Part shown: piece after piece, positions 1-14,220 of the stretch
Layout: every line of letters starts with the position of its first letter
How positions within the stretch are numbered: position 1 is the first letter of the stretch
Source of the DNA: Sympetrum striolatum
Taxonomy: Eukaryota; Arthropoda; Insecta; Odonata; Libellulidae
DNA: 64,000 nt
Assembly (NCBI GenBank): GCA_947579665.1
Contig: OX388349.1
Span: 22,290,459 to 22,354,458 of the forward strand
Direction of reading: 5' to 3'
Position numbers and translations under genes: made by a program
The notes under the pieces: model-generated
The model's database searches: none
What the model was told of the DNA's origin: nothing
What the model saw: only the letters and a program-made list of their open reading frames with translations

Positions 1-867
1 TATTTGAATTATTCATATCCAATTTTGCCCCAGTTTTGTCGCAAATTGCTTCTTTTCTCCCTCGAAAACATCTGTTATTTGTGACTCCCGAGATGGGAGC
101 AGTGATTAAAATCGCCTCGAAAATAAAACGTAGAGCAGAACGGTTTGCATAGGCTTGTTGTTTCAAAATTGAAGCCTTCTTTATTGTTTTACGAACTTAG
201 GCGCATTTGTTCCTTCGGAGTAAGGAAATTAAAACTTCGGAACGCTTTTAGGACCCTATGAAAGTAATCAAGCTTTCTCGATAAAATATTCGCTCCTTAT
301 TTTTCTATTTATCATTCGGGGCAAGAGGAGAAAATCTCCCCGGGTAACTCGTCCGGCCAACGTTCCCATCGTCCGAACAAAAGGCACGACGAGAGATGGC
401 GCTGAGACGGTTATAATGGCGGGAGAATGGGGCTTCCAGATTGGTTGGGGGATGACGAGAGTGAAAGGAACGAAAAGAGATTGGGCAGACTGGAAGAGGT
501 TAGCTATGACAACGTCCGCGAGCTGGCTGTTGAATAAAAGCAAAACGCGATGGAAATTTCTCTATGCAGTGGGCTCGCGAACCTCTCTGGCCCCGAAAGT
601 TTTTAATACGCGGAGCATTTGCCAACAGTTGATTTTTTCCTTCTACGTTTCCGAACGAGTTTTCTACTCTTCCTCTTCTGCTTTAAGCGGCTCGCTAGTG
701 CAGCCCTTTCCAATATCGTGCGTTGTCATCATTGGCTGAGGTATTCAACGTATGTTTGGGCCGACGTGGGCATTGATCCAATTCAATTGTGACTCGTCGT
801 TTTATTTGGACTGTCGGATGAATGGTCGACGCGGTGGGTTGCTTATGTCGATTACGTACCTGCTCAG
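1..867. other. Non-coding stretch, moderate GC
   Basis: No recognisable gene. From about 330 to 780 the composition is richer in GC than the DNA that follows. Open frames exist on both strands over the same bases (416-739 plus, 268-543 minus), but neither shows a domain, a signal peptide or a biased composition typical of protein. I treat them as chance. An AGATGGCGCT motif at 394-403 resembles the core of the insulator protein CTCF's binding site and is listed separately. Confidence 0.6.
394..403 (+). promoter_or_regulatory. CTCF-like core motif
   Basis: AGATGGCGCT fits the core of the Drosophila CTCF consensus (AG[AG][GT]GGCGC). Ten bases are weak evidence alone. The reason to list it is that similar motifs recur in three other GC-richer patches (15536-15550, 21947-21958, 38935-38949). 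Confidence 0.15.
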
Positions 868-3060
868 ATGACGGCGAAGTTTAATTATCAATTGGATTTG
901 AGGGAAGATCCAATTGAGTTTTTCCTCTCCTATCCAGCAGGTTTGAATACGTTTCCTGACGTTCTTTTACTAGGCTGGCGATTTCTGTCTTTCACAGAGA
1001 CCTACCTTAGAAAATTAATAAAAATTCTTTGTAGTTTTTTCATTGGATATTGTGCGAATTCTAGTTGTTGAAAGCTTTAAACTATGGTAAAAAAAAGAAA
1101 GTGGCTGCATAACAAGATTATTTCGTTGAAATTTCTGAAAGTCTTCATCATTTAAAATAACAAATAAACACATTTTCGAGCTATTTTAAAGTTATAAATC
1201 ATTGATATTCGTGCTTTCCAGCTGGATACATTTTCGAAGGTAATAGTCGTAATACTTATTAATTTACTCGCTGCTTCATATTCTTTCAAGGATAAACTTT
1301 AATACGATATTTAATCCAGAAAGTTAAAAATAATACACTTTACTCGAATATATAGTATAGTGCTGTTAATTCCGAGGCCAATCTCTTAATTTAATCTTAA
1401 TAATTTTTCAATTTTACTTCCAGTTGTATAAATTAGTGAAATATTACAGGACCCGTAACAATTTCTTCATCTCAGTATTGCTCGTTTATTCTTTTTTAAA
1501 GTCCTCTCTATGTAGAGAAAACTTGGAACTTCAATGGAAGTATACGTTGCATTCTATAATCGTAACATAACTGTTAATTTATTTTATCCACAAAAGATGT
1601 GGCTATCTATTACAATAATAATAATAATAAAACGTTTTTATTCGGGCGAGATTGTGACGAAAAGTCTCCTCTTCCATCTAACCCATCTATTGTGTATAGG
1701 ATTAATATATAGCTCCGCAGGACCTCATGTTGAAACTATCTCTATTTCTATTTATTTAATGAATGATTATATTAATCACATTTGTGTTTATTTGTAGCTG
1801 ATTATTAAACAAGTGTTTCAATAGTATCCGCAATAGATTTTGGTTGATTATTATGAAGATTAGCCATGATAATTGTTTATATTTGTTCCTGAAAGATACT
1901 GCTTTGAAGTTTTAATGACATGCATCGGCCCTGAATTACCGTTTAACATCAATTATTAATTTTGCAGCAGTAGAACGTGTTGATTGCGTGAAATCGCTTT
2001 ACCGACGTGAATAAGGTGATTTAAAAACCTTACTCAAATGCGGTTATTCCATTGCACTGACGAATTTCTCCCTTTTCGAAATGAAATTGCGCTTATGTAC
2101 AATACCTTATTGTTATTTGCAATCTCGCGTTTCGCAGATTTTATCTCGTTAATGAGCGAAACTGCATGTCCGTAATTGGCTCTGGATTTTATCGCTTCGT
2201 TTGATTTTATTGCTGTTAATAATTTAAAGGTAGCGAATCGCTTATGCCGATTGTTTCGTTTTATCGGAGCATACCCTCAAATTTGCACGTTTCCCCTCCG
2301 TGCTTGAATGTGCAGGATCGCCGATTCATCAGATTAAACTATTTTGTGAAACCGAACCTTTATACTCAGTGGAAGAAATTTAGCTAATCAGATCCATGGT
2401 GTAAATGTAGTTCTCGTACCCATACCCTTCCACCTATCGATTCTGTCAGCAACCTTTGGATATCTGAGGTAGAACAATTAGTTAAGATAATGGCAAAATC
2501 CATTTATAATATTTTTGTACTCATCATACTATGAATGATATATGAATAATTACGTTCTATGATTACTACTATACATTTTAAAGTATGCTTTCGTTTGAAA
2601 TTTCCTCATGCTACGTTATGATTGATCACAACCTTCCATTAAATTTCCTAAGTACAATTAAATTTAGTATTTTATTTATATTTCGTTGCTAAATTTTCAT
2701 TGCAATACATCATTTTCAATTTATATCAATATAATCTCAATAAAATAGCAAAAAAGAGCATCAACTTTCATGTTTTACTCTAAATAAAGTTAAACTTCAA
2801 TTTATAATGAAATTGGAAAGTTGTAGTTCATAATATTCTTGAGTTTTTTGTGAGACATGATGTTACGTATTCTAAAACCGATTTTTAAAAGTTTACTCCG
2901 TCGGTGCTTTTATTGGTTGGTTAAAATCTCACGAAATCTTAGTAATTAAGTTATTTGAATAAGATTTATATATTTATTGCTAATTGCTAGCATAAATTAC
3001 CTTTTTAATACAAAATTCTAATTTTTTATTGTGCCGTTAGGTTTGAGAAGTATTTATAAG
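868..3060. other. AT-rich non-coding stretch
   Basis: Very AT-rich with no recognisable coding sequence. It contains a short (AAT)5 microsatellite at 1614-1630. A patch at about 2040-2340 is less AT-rich and holds several TTTATT/TTTATC and ATTA words of the sort bound by homeodomain or Caudal-like factors, but such words are common in AT-rich DNA. Confidence 0.6.
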
Positions 3061-6000
3061 TTTATAAATGAGTCTAAAGAGAAAACAAATTTACAGTACA
3101 GGTCTAGTCCAAATTAATTTTTATGCAATATTTCCAAAAATATTAAATATATTATTGATATTGTTTCTTTGTAGGTATTTTACCCTGTTTTACTTTATAT
3201 CAATCTTAATTCCATTCTTACACATTCCGAGAAGTCGCGAGCGTTTTGTATTTGCCATTTTTTTGCCAGTATGCTTATGATATGAGAGGGAAATGAGTTT
3301 CATGATTGTAGGAGATCCCCGTCGTATTTATCAAGGCTTAAGGACGGGAAGATAAATTTGAACACGTAGCTTTCTCTCCATTCCACCAGCCCGCTTAGAT
3401 TCTTTACCTTTCCCTCATTTTTACTTAGCAATCTCCACCTCCCTTCCTCGGTGGGCTTATCGCTTGCGATTCCGTAAGGAAAGACAAGCCATTCGTCTTC
3501 GAACCTCCCCGTGCACATCAAGCAGGGCGTCGAACAAATAACGAGAGGTGTGAGCTGGTGTGTTTAGATAGAGAATTGAGCAGGGACCGAGTAAGGGTTC
3601 TTGTGGGACTCGACGATTGGAGAACGGGATTGGTCATTCGTCTGAATGGAGCGCATTTCCTCGCCTTCGTCTCTCAGCTGAGTCCAATAAATCTTGAGTT
3701 TAAAGCAGCTTCCACCGCAGGAAGAAGTACTCGTGCTTTGAATTAAACATGCTAATTTTTCTCAACTGATGCAGGTAATTCGCGAAGCGCTGCTAGATCT
3801 TTTACCTCCTCTCAAAATTTGAATTTGAATAATTTGGGTGAGAATCTCTTTTGAAATTAACTTGTATTTGGCTCATATTTGTTACTCGTACATAATTGTT
3901 TTTCGCCGAGATTTTTTTTCTAAAAAAGGACCAGTCAAACGTATCCTTACCTAGCGTTATCTTCTCAATTCATTTACTGTGCTATGAATTATCAAGCCTC
4001 CATCTTTGGATTTCTTTGAAAGAAGTTGATTAGAAACTGTTTATATATTATTGTTTATTTGCTTTTCAAGAGTTTTTGCTGAAGATATTAGAGTTATCAA
4101 TTCCATAAAAATATTCAATAAATAAAATCTTGGTTTAACTATGTTTATCGAACTGTATATTAATGTAATTAACTGCTCTACAGGCATTTTCTTATAAAAT
4201 TAATTTATTTGTTTTATCGCAAATTATAATAAATTATTTTAAATTAAAATGGCTCTGGCGTAAACAGTATTGATAAAATTTAAATATGTAAAATAATAAA
4301 TTAGAAAAAGCTATATAGGCGAGATAAATTTTGATTTTATAGCCTATGATATTTATGGTAAACGAAGTCTGCGCATTGCACGATCTTCAATCTTCAAAAG
4401 CACCTGAATGCGCCATTTACCTTGTGGATTGCAAAGTTCATTAAAAAAGTTATAGCTCTTTAATTTAATGATTTAATGATTGCTCACTTTGGACAATGTA
4501 TATAGCAAAGTTAAAATTATATCACTAGCTGTTCAAGATATTTTAACTGCGCTGATAGTTTAATCTTGCGCAAAGGCCTTCCATGCTTTCACCGTAAGAC
4601 GCTTGTAGAAATATTTGAAGTCTATCTTTCCATAATTTTCGTTTGAAGTCTTGAGGGATACGACGAGAAATCCTATTCCCATGGTCATACTACCGTCTAA
4701 TAACTTATAATGTGGCGTGCATTGTACAGCGAATGTACCGTCCGTTTATATCGATATCAAATTTCGAAATTCCTTTCAGTTGCAGTAAATTCTCCGCTTA
4801 CACGATCGATGGTCTATTTTCTCACACATTGGAATCATAACTCTTTTGCGAAACTTCTCGATACCGAAAACTCATTTCGGACCGAAGTTCTGAAATCTCT
4901 TCCCAGAGGCCACTCGAGACGGAGGATGAATGGACGAGGTGTAGAAGACGCATCGGAATTGACAAGTAATTGCCGCTCTGGATTTAAAGGGAATATGGGA
5001 GTGTAAGGGACGTGCAAGATGCGGAAGGGTATCGTGTTTCAATGCGGTAGAAATGGGAATTTAGGTTAATAAAGCGATATATCGATGTAGTATGTAGGGA
5101 AGATATAATAGTTGAAGAGAGTTATGGACTAGCTTTAAACATGATTATTTCGGCGGTTTTCACATAATAATAATACTAATTAGATTTAATAAAAGTTAAT
5201 AATATTATTTGAGATAATAATATATTAATTTATTCAGCGCATACCCTGATTACATGCGCTATGATGTAAAGGACGACACAAGACGAAGAAGATAGTAAAA
5301 GTACTATCAGTAATAAAAGCAATAAAAAGCAAAACATAATAAGATTAAGCTGAGGAGTTGGGAGCAAAAATGGATTAAGACTTTCTCTTTATTGTATTGG
5401 GGAAGGATTCACTAAAAAATTCCACAAAATTTGCGAGTTTCAGTAACAGAACTGCTAATTCTAGGTATAGGCGAAAACTTGTGCTCGTTTTTCTTCGCGA
5501 AAGGAATCGCATATGGTGTTGAATTAACAGTTCTGCGATATGGTGCTGGTATACCAAAAAGTACAATCAGGGAACAAATGTCAAATGCACCTTTAAATAC
5601 CTTGTGTGCAAAAGAGATCTCTAAAACCTTACGTCTGACCTACACTGACAGCAGTGGCTGAAGTAAAAAAATCCTAAAATTGTTTTGTATGGCTAAGTGT
5701 TAGTGGAAATAACCAATGAAATATTCAAGGAATGGCTTGTATGTAAAATGTTGCATTAGTGGGGAATATTCTCTGGCGTGTACTGGAGCATTAAGTATTG
5801 GATATACATTAGTTGGTAACTTCTTTCCATCCGTAGAACTCGTTCAGCATTCGCTCTAACCACCACTCTCGTGATCCATACAATCAAATAGTTAATTATC
5901 GACAGTTTGTATGCAAAACAAATTCATTTGCTAAGTAAACTGCATGGGAACATTGACCACTTCATTTTTCGTTTGGTGTCATTAGCAAGATTGGTAAACA

Positions 6001-6300
6001 AAAGTATTTCAATATTGGTCTTTGTTTCAGTATGTGACTAAAAGGCCGAAATCAGTGCCAAAATGGCCACATGTGGTTTAAAGGCCGTCGATTCCCCTCC
6101 TCTGTAATGTACTACGATGACGTATATTTTTTTAGTGAGTAGGTTGTTCATAAAATACTTGAATTAATAAATAAGTTCTCTTTCCATCGGCTGAAGTTAA
6201 ACAGCTCATGATTTTATTTTCATTAGTTCCGTATTCCTATGAGCGTGAATTCGGACATATTTTAATTAGTATAAATAATTTCTCGTAGTAGTGATTTTAG
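3061..6300. other. Non-coding stretch
   Basis: No gene or clear repeat seen. A GC-richer patch lies at about 3290-3740 and another at 4850-5000. The frames that cross them (3300-3521 minus, 4710-5006 plus) have no recognisable motif. 5160-5350 is AT-rich simple-like sequence with ATA and AAT words. Confidence 0.55.
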
Positions 6301-6308
6301 TGCAGGTT

Positions 6309-7035
6309 TGGGGATCATTGGCATGCGTGCCTAACGTGGCACGACGATGACGTGCTTCAGCCATGCGAAAGCCCTTCCAAAATTTGTTTTCACTTTTTAG
6401 GGGACATCTTTCGTTCGTATTATAACTTTCGTAAAAATCTGTTATTTTTCATTCAATCTATTTTGCGTGATTTACGTAGTAACTTACAAATAAAATATCT
6501 ACATTTATATATCAAATAAAAAATGAAATTAGCATTTGAAGATATGTTGTCACATACTTGGCTGAATAAAGCAATATAGTGCCTATTAAAGTGTAAGTTG
6601 GGTTGCGGCGATTTAGGGGCATTGCAATGCACGTTCCCTGACTTCAAGGGCTATGCATTTGCCGCATTTCAGGGACGGTGATCCCGTGGTATATGGTATA
6701 TACTTTAGTATAGGTACTCATCCTTTTGCATGGGGTTTTATTGTCAACAGAAATTAGTTATTAAAATCCTTCTTAAAAATATATATAAAGTTCAATTCCA
6801 ATATAAGCTTTGAAGAAGCGTAAGAAATGTTTAAAACAGATTCTATAACCTTGTCTAAGCTTCCGAAGTTTCGGCTAATGTTGGTGGAGTATCATTGGCA
6901 TATACCCTCGTCACACGTGCTTATCAAAGGAGGAAGTCAAATTGCGAATGACATGCATCCCATTTAACCCGAAAATTGCGAAGCGGATGCTGTGAGCATC
7001 TTAACCAATTAGGACGTGTGGGTTCCACGCGGAAA
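6309..7035 (-). repeat. Possible degenerate tRNA-like SINE relic with related upstream fragment
   Basis: Read on the minus strand, about 7025 down to 6955 resembles a decayed tRNA. There is a D-arm-like stretch (CTAATTGGTTAAGATGCTC) and, about 35 bases further on, CGGGTTAAATGGG in the place of the B box. The downstream part near 6891 shares an 11-base word (ATCATTGGCAT) and looser similarity with 6315, so 6309-6370 may be a fragment of the same family. Both promoter boxes are mutated, so it is not expected to be active. It could equally be chance tRNA-likeness. Confidence 0.3.
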
Positions 7036-7040
7036 TACGT

Positions 7041-9200
7041 ATGAAAGTAAAGTATGCTCTATTTTCTTCCATTTTAACCTTTAATTTTGATCTTAAATGC
7101 GGATTTTTTTGCGCGAGATCTCCTCAAAATATACATAACTTGAATAAAGAGAAGATTAGCGTTAAATAAAAATATTTGCATTTGATGTTTCATTAGGCCG
7201 ACTTTTTCCTGGGTGTACATAATTTTTGTTTTTAAAACCCACAAATCCTTCCCAGAGTTCAGTCGCAGAAAATGTGACCTTCCTTGGTGAATATTTATTA
7301 TATTAAAAATATGAATTTTATTTTAAGTCAAACTAATGAGTTCTTAAACCATTACATGAAGAAAATTTGATTAAAGCAAGAATAAATTAGAATTAGTTGT
7401 GTCGGTGTGTTTATAATAAGTTTTAATTGCACGTGATATTTTTGTAAATAACTCAGAATAATGACATTAATGTCAGCTCTACAATGTGAGTTTATGCTTC
7501 AGTTTATATATTTGTTTCTGTAACGTTTTGGTTTGAATTTAAGATGAATGTTCAAGTTTAAAAGCAGAGATAGTGATATTCATTACAATATTAGGAAGCA
7601 CTGGCCACAGCATTCCTTTCTACGCAATCTCGTATCATCCAGAGTTGAACTTAAATACTTAAGATCTTAATAACTTAAGCCGTTTACATTTTATGGAGAT
7701 CAAAGAGAACTTACGAATCCAGATTTTTTGTTGGAGGATTTTTCCCCTTTTTCCATACCAAATAAAAATAAACAGATTTAATTACCCATTTAAGCCCAGG
7801 CACGCTATGCGTATTAGGATAATGATTAATTAACGAAATAAGCTCGAATTTACAGCTTAATGCCTACCGTTTCTCATCTCCTTAGTTTTGAGTCCGTAAT
7901 CATCTACCTTATCAACTATCCAATTAGTTTAGAGATTTGTAAATTTAAACGTAATCTTCAGTTTTTCGTAATTTGTTTAATCTTGCCCTTGGGAAGTTCG
8001 CTACTGAGTCGAAGGGATGATGTCATATTCTTCCGATTTTAATACAAACACGCGTCTCTTAATTGAAATCATCTCATAACCTTGATCGGGATAGGAAAGG
8101 GTTAATTAAGGGATGTAACTTGGGATTGGTTTTCAAAGAGAAAGGAAGCGCCCCCCTCATTCCTTTCTGTCTCCGCCTTGTCCCGGAATATGGAAGATAT
8201 TAAAGAAGGCTATGAGTGGATGGCAAAGGAAGAGGGAAATTGGAAGGCCCAGTTTAGAATATTGAATAACTATCCTTGTTTGCCAAAGTTATTCCATCTC
8301 CAATCCACAGCGAAGATGAGATATTTTAATTTGTAGCATTTTTTCGTGTTTTGAATGAGAAATTTCAAACATTTTAACCATTCGACCCAAAACGGTAGAC
8401 GCTTTTTTCGAATAAAACAGACTCTTGGATTGTTCTTTGATTAAAATAACAAATTATCTTTTTTTTGTTATTGGGATTTTTCGGGAAGATTGGATTTTTT
8501 GGTTCATTGCATGATGAAAGAACTAAACGAGAGACTGCTTCTTATTTGAAATTTAATTTCAATTATGTTTTTTACAACTTCCTTAAATCAGTTGACAATA
8601 TAAATTAATTGTTTAGGATTTTATTTCCATCTATATTTCGTGTTCTTATGAGCTATTGAAATACTTAACATACTTAGAAAATTAGATTAATGGCTCGTTC
8701 TAAACTCATATTTTGTCTAGGATTTTTAAGTGTGGGTAGGTATAAATTTTTGTTGCCGCTGAGTCTTTATGCTTTTCGTGACTTATTTTACCAGTGTTAC
8801 CATCTCTGTTAAAAAGATTATTTAATGAAACATATCCAGCGATACTTGATGGAACTTTTCCATAATTTATTAAAATAAGATTATTTAGTTTTGAATCTTA
8901 CTCTTCCCTGAACGCTGTATCTTACTTTGTCGTTAGTAATTATAAATCATTATTGCTAGAAGTTAATAATAAATAAATAATTATAAATTTAGTTAATAAA
9001 ATTAACCTAACGGTTTCCATTCGAATTATTTGGCTTATTAGCATAGAAGTTTTACACTAGTTTTTTATTCAGCATTTTCAGGTCCTTCGTGTTATTGTGT
9101 TAGAAGTTTCCCCATATACTTCCGCACCACATCAACGGGTCACAGGAGTTACTACATCTAAATCTACCTTTAAAGATCCTATTGTTATCTCACCCTCAAC
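7041..9200. other. AT-rich non-coding stretch
   Basis: No gene or repeat recognised. The only notable item is a perfect 14-bp palindrome, TGACATTAATGTCA, at 7462-7475; a one-mismatch relative is at 28570-28583. 8930-9005 is low-complexity AT sequence. Confidence 0.6.
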
Positions 9201-10100
9201 CAATCGCAACTAAGCTAATAGACAGGCCCCTGGCATCAGGAAAATGTCCCCTTCTTTTTTAATAAAACGAGTTGAATGTGAGCGTGCGATGTAGTTATGA
9301 ATGGCACATAAATAAAGAGAGATAAGAGTGATGGAGAAATGGGGGAGGACATCATATTGAAGGGGAGGAACTCTCCGCCCGGGATATTGGATTAAGAGAA
9401 CCGACGTCGGAGGTTTGAAGGTCACGGACGCGGAGGAATTCCTTGTCTCTAATATATTCCAGTGTGTCTTTGTCGGTTGTTTTGCGTTTATACATTATTC
9501 ACGTGGAGGTGGGCGCGACACCTTTCCTTGCTGTAAATTCAACCCCATCCTCTCCCCACGGAAATTTCCGATCCGATGTTTGTTTCCGCTTATTACGAAT
9601 TCCTTTGTTCTATTTTGCATCCCTCTCGACGCTGACCATCGAGGATCTAAGATCGATTTTTCGCGTCTCGTGATTCGTTCTAATTCTTTTCGACCATTGG
9701 GAATAAATTAGCGTGGATGGAACGTGAGTCTGGTTTGGTTGCGCATGAGAAATTCTCTTCTTCGGTACGTAAGTAAACGGAATGTGTAGGGAGCTCGTTA
9801 CGTGTTCGGCATTAATTAAAGAAGTGACGAGTGGAGGATCTTTAATTTAATTCTACAAGGCTCCGTTTAATTGTTTCGAGTTTGCGATCGCGGTTATTAA
9901 TGGCCAGCACCTGAATGTGGAAGGGTTGACTAGCTTTAGAGGGAAAGGTTTTCCGGGATGCGGAATCTGAATCATCCGTTTGCCCATTTGTTTCCTCGTA
10001 GAGAGCGATATAAATTTAATTAGTGAGTCGTCCGACTATTCGTTGTTTGAATAGGAGTGGTTTAGACTCAAACGGGAAAACTGCAGCTACGCCTTCTTTA
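9201..10100. other. GC-richer non-coding patch
   Basis: Composition rises relative to both flanks. Overlapping frames on both strands (9210-9425 minus, 9415-9711 plus) show no recognisable product. 9800-10030 contains several TAATTA/TTAATT words plus a CACCTG E-box (9907-9912 region), so it is a possible but unproven regulatory element. Cross-species conservation would decide it. Confidence 0.35.
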
Positions 10101-13100
10101 TTTATTGCATTCGCCAATGGGAAAGCGAGAGTTGTCTTTCCTTAAACTCGCTATTGCGTAAATTCTTTCAGTAGGTTTTTCTTCGGTGGAATATGCATAT
10201 CTTAAAATTATGTATTACTGTGAAAAATGCCTCCATAATTGATTTGCAAAAGACAAAGCTACTTTAATCTACTCAGCGGCCTATTATTTTCTTTTATGCA
10301 AGTCGAGCATTTACTTATCTTGGATAATCTAGGAACATTATGTAGTTCATTATTGCATTACCAAACAACATCGGGATTTAGTGTATTTAGCGATATAATA
10401 ATAGGCGTTTGGTTAAATAGAAAGTCCTTAAAGAGGATAAAATGCCGATTCATAAGCTTTCTCGTCGTTTAAAACCACCATCTGGAGGTGTGTTGGTAAA
10501 TAAACTTGATCCAGGATTACTTTTCCAGTGTGTTACTACCTATTAGCACCAATATAATTTTATAGAGACCTCTGTACTTGTATTAAACTTATAATTTCTT
10601 TCGCAACTTTCCATACCACTACTTGTTTTTTAATCCCAAATGTGTTGGATACTGTAGCTATGTTCACTTACATGTATATTTTATTGAACTTTCTGAAGAA
10701 TGATTATACCCATTAGTTTTTTTGCTGTCATATCTGTACTACAGTACGCGTATATACTAATTATCGGAATATTGCCAAAGAGAAATTTTTAGTGCTTGTT
10801 TTTGCCTATTAATATAAGCAACAATTTTTGGGTGTCTACGCGTATATTACAATTTTATAACATCCTAAAAATATCTTTCGGGCTTAAAGTATGGACTAAA
10901 GTACTTATATGAATCAATTTTTCCGTAAAGTTGTCTTTGCATTTTGAATTATACTTATTCGATCATATTCAATAAAGCTTTTTAATGATGAAGTAAAAAC
11001 GTTTCCCGGAAAATGAAAGATATTATAACGTAAGATTCCTCTGTTCACCATAAGTCATTATACTCATGTCGCCATTTTCTTGCAAGGTATTGCGTCACCA
11101 TTGCAGGTCATTCTCCTCATAATGTTTAGGATGAAACTTAGGGATTTTATTGGCTCTTCAGTTTTAATCCTCCTTATCTCGTGGATGCATCTCGACGTTA
11201 TGCCATGCAATCAACTTCCATTCAGAAGTATTTCCTTATTAACTCATCCATACCTTTCCAACCATGTTGAAATAGTAATTATCCCTGAACGAATACCATC
11301 TTAAATACGCACGCTTAATTGACTCGAGCTAGTCTTTCGTCCTTCGACGTTATTAGGTCCCTCAGGAATGAATTCGTTGCCAATTCCTTCCTGCAAATCG
11401 CGTTTTCTTTTCGAAATGGAGAAGTGCTCTTATTCTGAACTTGGGAGTAGCTTCCGAGATGAAAGAAGACGTAGCTAGAGAAGTTCCAATTAAAAGATAT
11501 CAAAGTAAGAAGTTCGTAAGAAGTCTCTCCAATTAGAGTCATCTTGTTGCTTCGGAAATAATGCACTTTTAAGACAAATATGCCTAGCTCCTCTCTCTAC
11601 GTAACTTTTGATTAATCTCCGGCGGGCGATGCACCCGCCTTAGTTTTTCCTCCGCATTTGGTTGGTAAATACTTGGCGTAAACTTCGAGCCAAGTTTGGG
11701 AAAAGAACGCTTGGTTGCTCAAGAATATCGACTCCTAATAAAAAGGAAAGTTTTTCTTCAAGATCCTATTCGTTTATTTCACAAGAGAAAAGAATCCGAG
11801 TTGGAATGAGATTGTACTAAGACATGCCATAAAATAGAGGACTCTAAGGGAGAAAAAGAAAATTGGGAAACAATGAAGGAAATTAGTTTCTGAATTCAAT
11901 GAAAGCGAATTCAAATATCCAATAGGGGGGTAATTCTCTAAATATACTTGGAGTATGAATTTCCATGTTTCCCTATAGATAAAGTTTTTTCGAATATTGT
12001 ATGTGGTCTCAAGTTGTTTCCGGTTCAATTCCGGTTGTGACGCAATTCTTCTTCCATAAAAAAACATTTCAATTTTAATTGAATTAAAATGTGAATATCG
12101 TATTTTCTTAAGTAAACAATAACCGGTTCTAACAAGTTTACATTTTAAATTAGTTAATTAGCGACTACGGTTTTAGGCCCCGTTTATCACAGATGCTTTT
12201 ATTAAGATGTAGAATTAAGGGCCTCTTACATTTAGGATTTAGTTTTTTTTCTGGAATCAAGGTATTTAATTTCAATTAAGTGGGTTAGGGAAGTTCTTCA
12301 AAATGCTACTTCATATAAGCATTTGGTTCAGCTTTATTAAAAACAAGTATGAATCTTATGAATATATTCAGAGGTTTCCTACGCCCTTTTTTAATCAGCT
12401 GCTAACCATGTATAAGATATAATATATTCAGATACTTGTATTTGCGTAAAACTGTTAAAGCAGTCAACACCTACTCTGTGCTAGCTTTATATAATGAGCA
12501 CATTCAATTTTCAAACTGTAGAATGGAATTAAAAAATAGCTGCCTCTCCCCCCAATGAATTGTACAATTAGTCGGAGAAGTACGAGTATTAGTCACTGTA
12601 ATTTTAGTTTAGAAAAGCTGAATACGCTTAATGAACTGTGTACATGTTAAATCAAATCTGTATTCATTTTGTATTCAACAGGAGAAATCCAAGTTGCGCT
12701 AGTGTTAGTCATTGTTCCAGAATTCCAAAATAATTTTGTTGGAAGTGTTGCTAGAAGTTACATCAATGTGTATTATTTATTTTGCAAATATTTGAGACGC
12801 TTTATTTCGTAAATTTTCATCACATTACCTTCGTATTAGCATGATTTTCAGATTAATGAAGGTCTGTAAAATAAATTCGTCCAGAGCATCAAGTCTAGTA
12901 TATCAATTATTTCTTTCTAGATTGTGCTCAATGAAAAAGTAATCTTATGTTTAAATGTTTCAAATGTTAAACTCCTTCTTCACTGAGGTTTTTAACATCT
13001 ACTCACATTCATTCAGTTAGTTGCATATAATGGCATTTTGAGATTTGTATGTAATAACTTTTTGAAGTGTGTATTACTTTTAACTTAAAATAGTCCTTCT

Positions 13101-13450
13101 AAGGATTTATGAACTTTAAGACCCTTTACCGGGATTGAATTATTTTTATATGATTTGATCAACTTTGATTTTTAAACTATTTCTGTTGTTATTTTTTGTC
13201 TTCGGAATTGTTATATCATTTAATATGTCTACCAATTTGCTACTAGCCTTTTAGCAGCCAGACTCAGTAATAGGATCAAATATTAAAGAAATTTTAAAAT
13301 TTTAAAAGGTTAAATATTAGTTATTACATTCTAGGTGTCATAACGTTATTTACGTTTATTCTGCCATTTTAATTGTGCGACACAATACTCACTAGTTTCA
13401 CTGGTAGTCAGCGTCACAATAACAGTCTTGATTAATGAATCAAATTTGTT
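10101..13450. other. AT-rich non-coding stretch
   Basis: Nothing recognisable as a gene. 11300-11720 is somewhat GC-richer and includes an isolated 6-bp GC hairpin (GGCGGG/CCCGCC at 11621-11639), to which I assign no function. The rest is AT-rich unique-looking DNA. Confidence 0.6.
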
Positions 13451-14040
13451 AAATTCTCATTGTGTTACAGACTGGCTTTCAATGGCGCAGAAGAATACCA
13501 TATTAAACTGAAATTAACGCCGGTGAAGTTAAATAAAAAGCCAGGACAGCGATCAAGTGAATTAAAATTGCACGCCTTCTCAAATTCATATCGCGGCACC
13601 AGCTGGACATTAAAACCCTATGTTTGCCCGCATTCATGCTTATTAATTCTCGCGGCACTCCGCTAAATCACGCGTTTCTGCTCCTAATCCTGCAGCCATT
13701 GTCTACCGTCGCGCTTCAACGGTCCGTTAAAAAATTCATCGAGAGATGTTTCGCAATTGCGCGACATCACGAGTTTGTACGTAACTTAACCCGGGGCCGG
13801 CCAGCACTCGTTCAATCGGCGCCCATGCATAAATGATTAATATAAGTCGGGAGTGTGTCCTTGGAAGGGGGCGACCGTCACTTATTCAAGCGTCTCCGTG
13901 CCACGGCTTTGAAACATGATATTTTTCGTCCCGGTTTTCTCTAAGATTCAAGGAAAACGCCGAATATCGGTTCCGTTCTCGTTTATTTCCGGTAGAAACC
14001 GTCCGGGTTTTTCCTGTTTTAACATAATCCCTTTCAAAGA
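13451..14040. other. GC-richer patch, candidate conserved non-coding element
   Basis: A sharply bounded block with a higher GC content than its neighbours and repeated CGCG/GCGC words. It also contains homeodomain-type words (ATTAATTC, ATGATTAATAT). The two overlapping plus-strand frames (13460-13666, 13624-13836) have no recognised domain. I see no promoter elements that would make it a start site. The regulatory reading is inference only. Confidence 0.25.
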
Positions 14041-14094
14041 TTTATATTACACGTGACCTTTAGATGGATTTTAAATTATAGCTATCTTTATGTG

Positions 14095-14220
14095 TGCAGT
14101 TTACTCAGCCCCTAGGTCTACCCCCTTATAACAGTAGATCCCAATAGGTAGTACATACAAGGGAATCAGGCTTACTAGCCAAGATGAGGAGTGAGGTAGT
14201 TTTCCCTTGCCTCGCTCTCA
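14095..14220. repeat. Possible interspersed-repeat relic
   Basis: The phrase GTGAGGTAGTTTTCCCTTGC at 14191-14210 is one I recall from recurrent arthropod repeats, and the block is compositionally distinct from the AT-rich DNA after 14220. No ends or target duplication could be defined and only one copy is in the window. I cannot name the family. Confidence 0.25.

Noticed and set aside
11621..11639. GC-rich hairpin GGCGGG/CCCGCC resembling a bacterial terminator
   Set aside because: Eukaryotic context, no upstream gene and no T run.
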